From Gemmatimonadetes bacterium T265 (GTDB lineage Bacteria; Gemmatimonadota; Gemmatimonadetes; Gemmatimonadales; Gemmatimonadaceae), in assembly GCA_019973575.1 (NCBI GenBank), contig BPUI01000002.1, forward strand, positions 1,240,001 through 1,304,000: DNA of 64,000 nt. Reading direction: 5' to 3'. Positions 58,535-64,000 of this stretch are shown piece by piece. Each line of letters begins with the position of its first letter. Position 1 is the first letter of the stretch. A program made the position numbers and the translations under genes. The notes under the pieces were generated by a model. The model was not told where the DNA came from, searched no databases, and was given only the letters and a program-made list of their open reading frames with translations.

Positions 58535-58555
58535 GCTGACGCGCGACCGCCGGGG

Positions 58556-61108
58556 ATGACGCGCGGCCGCTGGCTCGCGGTCGCACTCGGGGCGGCCGCC
58601 GTCCTCCTGCTCGCACGCGCGTTCGCCGTCGCGTTCGTCGAGTACCGCTGGTTCGCCGCGTTCGGCCCGGGCGCGCTCGACGTCTGGCGCGCCCGGGCCG
58701 TCGACCTGGGGTTGCTCCGCGTCGTCGCGGCGCTGGTCGCCGGACTTTTCCTGTACCTCAACCTGCTCGGTGTCGCGAGCACGATCGACGCCGTGGCCGT
58801 CTCGCGGCGGTTAGGCGGGATCGAGATCGCCGAAACCGTTCCCGCGGGCCGGCTGCACGGGCTCTTCGCGCTCGCGAGTGCCGCGTTCGGGATCGCGATG
58901 GCGCTGCCGATCGCCGACTGGGTGCCGATCGACGCCCTCCTAACCGGGCGGACGTTCGGCGAGATCGAGCCGTACACCGGACGCGACCTCGCGTTCTTCG
59001 TGTACTGGCTGCCGTTCGAGAACGGCGTCTACGCTTGGGCGCTCGTCGCGGTCGCGTTCGTCACCGGCGCGGTCGTCGCGCTCTACGCCCTCACGCCGGG
59101 GCTGCGCTGGGCGCGCGGGCGCATCCGCGCGACGGTCCGCGTAAGACGGCACCTCGCGCTGTTCGGCGTGGCGACGCTGCTGCTGCTCGCGTGGGGGCAC
59201 CGGCTCGACGCGTACGCGTTGCTCGTCGACGGCTCGGGCGCGAACGGCGCGTTCGTCGGGACCGACGAGCTCGCGCTGCTGCCGACGCGCTTCGGCCTCG
59301 CGATCGTGTCCGCGCTCGCCGCGGTCGTCGTGCTGCGCGCGGGGTGGGCCGGGCAGGCGCGACTCGCGTTCTGGGCCGTGACCGTCGTCGTCCTGACGAC
59401 CCTCCTCGGCCGGGGCCTCGCCGGGCCGATCGCGACTGTCGTCCTCGCGCCGGCCCGCCTCGCGGGCGCGAACGCGGCGGCCGCGGCGAACCGCGCGTTG
59501 TACACGCGGCGGGCGTACGCGGCGGATCAGGTCCGCGCCGCGGCCCCGGGCGATCCTCCGCTCGCGTCGCCCCGCGACGTGGTCGCGAACCTCGCGATCT
59601 GGGACGCGGCGGTGCTGGCCCGACTCGGCGCGTCGGCGACCGACGGACGCGCGCCGCGCGCCGTCGTCGGATGGCAGCCGGCCGGCGACACGCTCGCCGC
59701 GGTACTCGCGGCCGCGCGCGCCACGCCAGACCCGAGCGCGCCGTCGGTCGCGGGAGGTCGGGACGCGGCGCGGACGGGGTGGCGGGCCGTCTTACTCGAC
59801 CCGCGGACGCCGGGCCCGTTAGGCGCCCCCGCGCGCGCCGGCGGCGACCCGGGCGGACGCGTCGACGTGCCCGGCGTGATCTACCCCGGGGCGGGCGACG
59901 CGGCGGTCGTGGCGGGCCCGGCCAACCGCGTCGTCGGCGACTCGTTCGGGTCGTGGGGCGTCCGCCTCGCGTCGGCGCTCGCCGCTCGCGACATGCGACT
60001 GCTCCGCGCCGACAACGCCGACCGCGACGACGTGCGCCTCGTGCGCCGACGCGACCCGCGGGAGCGCGTGCACGCGTTGCTCCCGTTCTTCAGCGTCGGG
60101 CGCGACGCGACGCCGGTCGTCGCGGTCGACAGCCTCTGGTGGGCCGTCACCGTGCTCGCGGCGAGCGCCGACTACCCGCTCGCCGCCCACCTCGCGCTCG
60201 ACGGCACGGACGCCGACGATCTCACGAGCCTTCGCCTCGCCGGAACCGCGCTCGTCAACGCCGCGACCGGCAGCGTGCGCCTGATCGCCGCGCCCGAGCC
60301 CGACGCCGACGTCCGCGGCTGGTACGCACGGTTCCCACGCCTCGGCGCGCGCGTCGAGACGCTCGCGCCGGCGCTCGCCGCGGCGTTACCGGTGCCCTAC
60401 GACGCGGCGTTCGCGCAGGCCCGCGTGTACGCCGAGTTCGGCCCGCGCGGCGTGCAGGGCTCGCCCGGTCGCCGCGTCCAACTCGGCGAGAGCTACGACT
60501 CGTCGTCGGGGTCGCGGCCCGGGAGTGCGTACGTCACGTCGGGCGCGACCGGGTCCGCCGTCGCCGCGACGACGTTCCCGGTGATCTCGGTCGCGGACCG
60601 TGTGGCCGGCGTGGTGGTCGCGACCGGCGGGTCCGTTCCGCGAACGACGTGGGTGCCCGCCGGCGACGTCGGCCCGCGCTGGCCCGACGTGCTCGACTCG
60701 AGTGCGGCGCTCGACGGGGTCGCCGGGGCGGGCGCCGCGCGTGCGTCGTCGCCCGCGCTGTTCGACGGCGGCGTGCACGCCGTGCCGACCGCGAGCGGAC
60801 TGCTGTTCGCGCGCTCGCATTACGCCGTCGCGGCCGACGGTCGTCCGGCGCTCACGGGCGTGACCCTGCTCCTCGGCGACCGGACGTTACGCGGCGCGAC
60901 GTTGCGCGAGTTGTTCGACTCGACGGCGACCGGCGCTCCGCGGCAGCCGCCACGCGTGCTGACCGGCGACCAACGGCTGAGCGCGGCGCGCGGCCTGTAC
61001 GACGACGCGCGCCGCGCCCTGCAGCGCGGTGACTGGGCCGCATTCGGGCGGGCGCTCGACGCGATCGGCCGCGTGCTCGCGCCCGTGCCGGCGGGCGACG
61101 GTCGATAA
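58556..61108 (+). CDS. UPF0182-family membrane protein
   Basis: 850 residues. The N-terminal 300 residues hold about seven membrane helices (near 5-27, 50-72, 103-122, 158-180, 200-217, 245-262 and 270-297), with FVEYRWFAAFG near 27-37 and RDLAFFVYWLPF near 143-154, as in UPF0182 (COG1615). The remaining 550 residues are hydrophilic and probably extracytoplasmic. They are more Ala/Arg/Asp-rich and divergent than in typical members. Function is unknown across the family. The gene is 21 bases after the phosphohexomutase and likely cotranscribed with it. Confidence 0.8.
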   Translation: MTRGRWLAVALGAAAVLLLARAFAVAFVEYRWFAAFGPGALDVWRARAVDLGLLRVVAALVAGLFLYLNLLGVASTIDAVAVSRRLGGIEIAETVPAGRLHGLFALASAAFGIAMALPIADWVPIDALLTGRTFGEIEPYTGRDLAFFVYWLPFENGVYAWALVAVAFVTGAVVALYALTPGLRWARGRIRATVRVRRHLALFGVATLLLLAWGHRLDAYALLVDGSGANGAFVGTDELALLPTRFGLAIVSALAAVVVLRAGWAGQARLAFWAVTVVVLTTLLGRGLAGPIATVVLAPARLAGANAAAAANRALYTRRAYAADQVRAAAPGDPPLASPRDVVANLAIWDAAVLARLGASATDGRAPRAVVGWQPAGDTLAAVLAAARATPDPSAPSVAGGRDAARTGWRAVLLDPRTPGPLGAPARAGGDPGGRVDVPGVIYPGAGDAAVVAGPANRVVGDSFGSWGVRLASALAARDMRLLRADNADRDDVRLVRRRDPRERVHALLPFFSVGRDATPVVAVDSLWWAVTVLAASADYPLAAHLALDGTDADDLTSLRLAGTALVNAATGSVRLIAAPEPDADVRGWYARFPRLGARVETLAPALAAALPVPYDAAFAQARVYAEFGPRGVQGSPGRRVQLGESYDSSSGSRPGSAYVTSGATGSAVAATTFPVISVADRVAGVVVATGGSVPRTTWVPAGDVGPRWPDVLDSSAALDGVAGAGAARASSPALFDGGVHAVPTASGLLFARSHYAVAADGRPALTGVTLLLGDRTLRGATLRELFDSTATGAPRQPPRVLTGDQRLSAARGLYDDARRALQRGDWAAFGRALDAIGRVLAPVPAGDGR

Positions 61109-61123
61109 CGCCGTGCGTTCGCC

Positions 61124-61152
61124 TTGCTCGGCCGCGCGCGGCCGCGTAACCT
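61124..61152 (+). promoter_or_regulatory. Probable sigma70-type promoter of sucCD
   Basis: TTGCTC at 61124-61129 and TAACCT at 61147-61152 are separated by 17 bases, just after the UPF0182 gene. The start would be near 61159, giving a leader of about 92 nt that contains a strong hairpin. Confidence 0.55.
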
Positions 61153-61197
61153 TGGCCATCTTTGCCCGCGCCGCGGCACGCGGCCAGGGGACCTGAT

Positions 61198-61232
61198 GGG
61201 GCGCCGGGCAACGCGGACGTGCCCGGCGCCCC
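61198..61232 (+). promoter_or_regulatory. Hairpin in the sucC leader (attenuator, or terminator of the upstream gene)
   Basis: A perfect 13-bp stem, GGGGCGCCGGGCA at 61198-61210 with 61220-61232, has a 9-base loop. It ends 18 bases before the sucC GTG and is followed by TCACTCACGAGCGCTTTT, so the only T run touches the start codon. It may terminate upstream transcripts or regulate sucCD. Confidence 0.6.
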
Positions 61233-61250
61233 TCACTCACGAGCGCTTTT

Positions 61251-62426
61251 GTGAACATCCACGAATATCAGGCGAAGGACATCCTTCGCCGCTACGGCGT
61301 GCCGATCCCGCCGGGCGACGTCGCGACGACGCCCCACGAGGCGGAGGCGATCGCACGCCGGATCGGCAAGCCGGTCATGGTGAAGGCCCAGGTGCACGCG
61401 GGCGGCCGCGGGAAGGCGGGCGGCGTGAAGTACTGCCCGACGCCCGAGGCCGCGCGCGAGAAGGCGCAGGCGATCCTCGGCATGGACATCAAGGGCCTAA
61501 CGGTCGAGAAGGTGCTCGTCGCCGAGGCCGCCGACATCGGCACCGAGGCGTACGTCGGGATCATCGTCGACCGCGCGACCAAGAAGCCGGTGTTCATGGT
61601 CAGCGCGGCGGGCGGCATCGACATCGAGGAGGTCGCCGCGACGACCCCCGAAAAGATCAAGTACCACCCCGTCGACCCCGTGTTCGGCCTGCAGCCGTTC
61701 GAGGCGCAGCAGCTCGGATTTTTCCTGTACGACGACGCGAAGCAGGCGCGCGCCGCCGCGAAGATCATGCAGGCGCTGTACAAGGCGTTCGTCGAGAACG
61801 GCTGCTCGCTGGCCGAGATCAACCCGCTCGTCGTCACGCCCGCCGGCGAGGTGATCGCCGTCGACGCGAAGATGGTCATCGACGACAACGAACTCGAGCG
61901 CCGAGCCGATCTCGAGGCCCTGCGCGACGAAAGCTCCGAAGCGCCGAGCGAGGTCATGGCGCGCAAGGCCAACCTCACGTTCATCAAGCTCGACGGCAAC
62001 GTCGGTTGCGTCGTGAACGGCGCGGGCCTCGCGATGGCGACGATGGACCTCGTGAAATACTACGGCGGCGAGCCGGCCAACTTCCTCGACATCGGCGGCT
62101 CGTCGAACCCGGAGAAGGTCGTCAACGCGCTCCGCATCATCACCGCCGACCCGAACGTCAAGGCGATCCTGTTCAACATCTTCGGCGGCATCACGCGCAC
62201 GGACGACGTCGCGAACGGCATCGTGACCGCGACGAAGCAGAACCCGCTGCAGGTGCCGATCGTCATCCGCCTCACGGGCACCAACGAGGAGGTCGCGGTC
62301 CGCATCCTCGAGGAGAACGGCTTCTCCGCGATGACGGACATGGACACCGCCGTGCAGAAGGCGGTGGAACTCGCGACCGGCAACGCCGCGACCGGCGGGG
62401 CCGCGACGGCGGGGGCGGCGGCGTGA
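61251..62426 (+). CDS. sucC: Succinyl-CoA synthetase beta subunit
   Basis: 391 residues, standard length. [22 protein letters not shown] is the conserved N-terminus, and the ATP-grasp domain has [18 protein letters not shown] near 45-62 and [26 protein letters not shown] near 185-210 (Mg2+ ligands). The CoA-ligase domain has [16 protein letters not shown] near 309. It makes GTP or ATP from succinyl-CoA in the TCA cycle. No Shine-Dalgarno is obvious before the GTG. It overlaps sucD by 4 bases. Confidence 0.96.
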   Translation: MNIHEYQAKDILRRYGVPIPPGDVATTPHEAEAIARRIGKPVMVKAQVHAGGRGKAGGVKYCPTPEAAREKAQAILGMDIKGLTVEKVLVAEAADIGTEAYVGIIVDRATKKPVFMVSAAGGIDIEEVAATTPEKIKYHPVDPVFGLQPFEAQQLGFFLYDDAKQARAAAKIMQALYKAFVENGCSLAEINPLVVTPAGEVIAVDAKMVIDDNELERRADLEALRDESSEAPSEVMARKANLTFIKLDGNVGCVVNGAGLAMATMDLVKYYGGEPANFLDIGGSSNPEKVVNALRIITADPNVKAILFNIFGGITRTDDVANGIVTATKQNPLQVPIVIRLTGTNEEVAVRILEENGFSAMTDMDTAVQKAVELATGNAATGGAATAGAAA

Positions 62427-63295
62427 GCGTCTTCGTCGACAAGAACACGCGCCTCGTGGTGCAGGGCATTACCGGGCGCGACGGCTCGTTCCACGCGCGC
62501 CAGATGTTGGAGTACGGGACGAACGTCGTCGCGGGCGTCACGCCGGGGAAGGGCGGGCAGACGTTCCAGGACACCGTCCCGATCTTCAACACGGTCGAGG
62601 ACGCGGTCCGCGAGACCGGAGCGAACACGAGCGTCATCTACGTGCCGCCGCCGTTCGCGGCCGACGCGATGATGGAAGCGGCCGCGGCCGGCGTCAAGCT
62701 GGTCGTCTGCATCACCGAGGGCGTCCCCGTGGTCGACATGCTCCGCGTGCGCCCGTACGTGATCGCGCAGGGCGCCCGCCTGATCGGGCCGAACTGCCCC
62801 GGCCTCATCACGCCGGGCGAGGCGAAGGTCGGCATCATCCCCGGCCGCATCTGCACGCCGGGGAACGTCGGCGTCGTCAGTCGCTCGGGCACGCTCACCT
62901 ACGAAGTCGTCTACCACCTCACGCGCGCGGGGCTCGGCCAGAGCACGTGCGTCGGCATCGGCGGCGACCCGATCAACGGCACGGGGTTCCTCGACGTGCT
63001 CGAGGCCTTCGAGAACGACCCCGCGACGAAGGCCGTCGCGATGATGGGCGAGATCGGCGGGACCGACGAGCAGGACGCGGCGACGTTCGTCAAGGAGCGC
63101 ATGACGAAGCCGGTGGTCGGCTTCATCGCCGGGCAGACCGCGCCGCCGGGGCGCCGGATGGGGCACGCCGGCGCGATCATCTCGGGGTCGTCGGGGACGG
63201 CCGCGGAGAAGATCGAGGCGTTCCGCGCCGCGGGCATGGGCGTCGCCCAGCGCCCGATCGACTTCGTCGAACTCGTGCGCGAGCGCCTCGCCTAA
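62423..63295 (+). CDS. sucD: Succinyl-CoA synthetase alpha subunit
   Basis: 290 residues from GTG 62423, overlapping sucC as [26 protein letters not shown] near 13-34 binds Co[14 protein letters not shown] is near 99, and [20 protein letters not shown] is near 122-141. [39 protein letters not shown] is the ligase signature, and [11 protein letters not shown] near 246-256 carries the phosphorylated His. The TAA stop lies in a GCCTAAC word. Confidence 0.97.
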   Translation: MSVFVDKNTRLVVQGITGRDGSFHARQMLEYGTNVVAGVTPGKGGQTFQDTVPIFNTVEDAVRETGANTSVIYVPPPFAADAMMEAAAAGVKLVVCITEGVPVVDMLRVRPYVIAQGARLIGPNCPGLITPGEAKVGIIPGRICTPGNVGVVSRSGTLTYEVVYHLTRAGLGQSTCVGIGGDPINGTGFLDVLEAFENDPATKAVAMMGEIGGTDEQDAATFVKERMTKPVVGFIAGQTAPPGRRMGHAGAIISGSSGTAAEKIEAFRAAGMGVAQRPIDFVELVRERLA

Positions 63296-63309
63296 CGATT
63301 CGCCCGGCC

Positions 63310-63336
63310 GGCGCGCGGGGCGTGTCCCGCGCGCCG
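63310..63336 (+). terminator. Possible hairpin terminator after sucD
   Basis: GGCGCGCGGG at 63310-63319 pairs with CCCGCGCGCC at 63326-63335 around a 6-base loop, extendable by one pair. There is no T run, and such GC stems are easy to form by chance in this sequence. Confidence 0.35.
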
Positions 63337-63361
63337 CCGGCGCGTCGCCGGGCCACCGCCG

Positions 63362-64000
63362 ATGCAACTCAGCGATTACGTCAGGGCCGACCGCGTCGTG
63401 CTGCCGCTCGCGGGCGCGACGCTGCACGACGCGGGTCGCGTGCTCCTCGGCCGGCTCGTCGCGACCGGCGCGGTCGCGAGCCCGGACCGGCTGTGGGCTC
63501 GGGTCGACGAGGAACGACCCGAGGACCTCGTCGCGATGAGCGACCGGGCGTTCCTGCTCCACTACCGCAGCGACGCCGTGCGCGAACTCGCCGTCGCGAT
63601 CGGGACCTCGACGGCCCCGGTCTCGCGCGAGCTGGGTGAGAGCGACGAGCGGCAGGAGGCGCGCATCGTCTTGCTCGTCGCCGCACCGCCGAAGCAGGCG
63701 GCCCGCTACCTCCAGGTCGTCGGCGCGCTCGCGCGGCTCCTGTCGCGCGACGACGTCGTCGACGCGGTCCTGCGCGCGCCCGACGCGGCCGCGGTGGCCG
63801 CGCTCCCCGCGTTCGCGGACATCATGCTCCGCGACCAGCTCACGGTGCGCGACCTCATGACCGAGCGTCCGCGCTCGATCGCGCCCGAGACGCCGCTCCG
63901 CGAGGCGGCGCTTGCGATGACGCGTGCCGGCGTGGCGGGGCTCCCCGTCGTCGAGTCCGACGGGCGCGTGATCGGCCTGCTCGGCCAGCGCGAACTCCTC
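63362..64000 (+). CDS. PTS EIIA-type domain protein with CBS domain, 3' end outside window
   Basis: 213 residues are present, open to the window end. Residues 1-150 resemble a nitrogen/fructose-type PTS IIA domain: MQLSDYVRADRVVLPL, an FLLHYRSDAVRELAVAIG stretch where the phosphorylatable His would be, and LLVAAPPKQAARYLQVVGALARLL near 100-125. From about residue 160 a CBS domain begins (LTVRDLMTERPRSIAPETPLREAA, then AGVAGLPVVESDGRVIGLL). IIA modules fused to CBS pairs are usually regulatory or attached to transporters. No sugar-specific IIB/IIC is nearby. The start ATG lies 66 bases after sucD. Confidence 0.78.
   Translation, partial: MQLSDYVRADRVVLPLAGATLHDAGRVLLGRLVATGAVASPDRLWARVDEERPEDLVAMSDRAFLLHYRSDAVRELAVAIGTSTAPVSRELGESDERQEARIVLLVAAPPKQAARYLQVVGALARLLSRDDVVDAVLRAPDAAAVAALPAFADIMLRDQLTVRDLMTERPRSIAPETPLREAALAMTRAGVAGLPVVESDGRVIGLLGQRELL

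Overview
This 64 kb window is a very GC-rich, tightly packed bacterial chromosome segment. It is almost entirely housekeeping genes, most on the + strand. Gene content and style fit a Gram-negative aerobic heterotroph: outer-membrane and periplasmic proteins, a complete 14-gene complex I operon, a five-helix succinate dehydrogenase, TCA-cycle and glycolysis genes, and many GTG starts coupled by 4-nt overlaps. I think a member of the Gemmatimonadota is most likely. That is an inference from overall gene order and style; no rRNA gene is present to prove it.

Layout. 1-9.8 kb: end of a U32-family protein, recQ, a small SPW-like membrane protein, an Xre/RES toxin-antitoxin pair, acyl-CoA dehydrogenase plus a methyltransferase, RNase G, and rplU-rpmA. 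9.8-12.7 kb (minus strand): two overlapping secreted amidohydrolase paralogues, the second without its metal ligands. 12.8-14.7 kb: ECF sigma factor, zinc-finger anti-sigma factor and Spy-like periplasmic protein. 14.8-19.7 kb: tRNA-Leu(CAA), icd, pepA and a TonB-receptor-like outer-membrane protein. 19.7-25.4 kb: yicC-gmk-rpoZ-coaBC-udg-dnaB. 25.5-30.7 kb: radA-ispD-tsaC-LMW phosphatase, then aroE-comF. 30.7-35.4 kb: gap-pgk-tpiA, then secG-carA. 35.4-40.6 kb: an HU-like gene, then mdh-sdhCAB. 40.7-41.8 kb: a lineage-type tail-anchored protein and dcd. 41.9-57.1 kb: nuoA-N. 57.1-64 kb: phosphohexomutase, a UPF0182 membrane protein, sucCD, and a PTS-IIA/CBS protein cut by the window end.

Central carbon and energy metabolism dominate. 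icd, sucCD, sdhCAB and mdh cover four TCA steps, gap-pgk-tpiA cover lower glycolysis, and nuo plus sdh feed electrons to quinone. Several promoters of the form TTGnnn-17-TAnnnT are visible at transcription-unit starts, and a few strong hairpin terminators lie at ends. No CRISPR array, prophage or insertion sequence was seen, and no gap between genes exceeds about 200 bases.

The least ordinary signals are: (i) a strongly repeated non-palindromic word, CGTTAGGC and its complement, spread across the window; (ii) the ligand-less amidohydrolase partner; (iii) two REP-like hairpins of one family, one inside the nuo operon; (iv) a 13-bp hairpin in the sucCD leader; (v) substitutions of conserved cysteines in the uracil-DNA glycosylase and in CoaBC.
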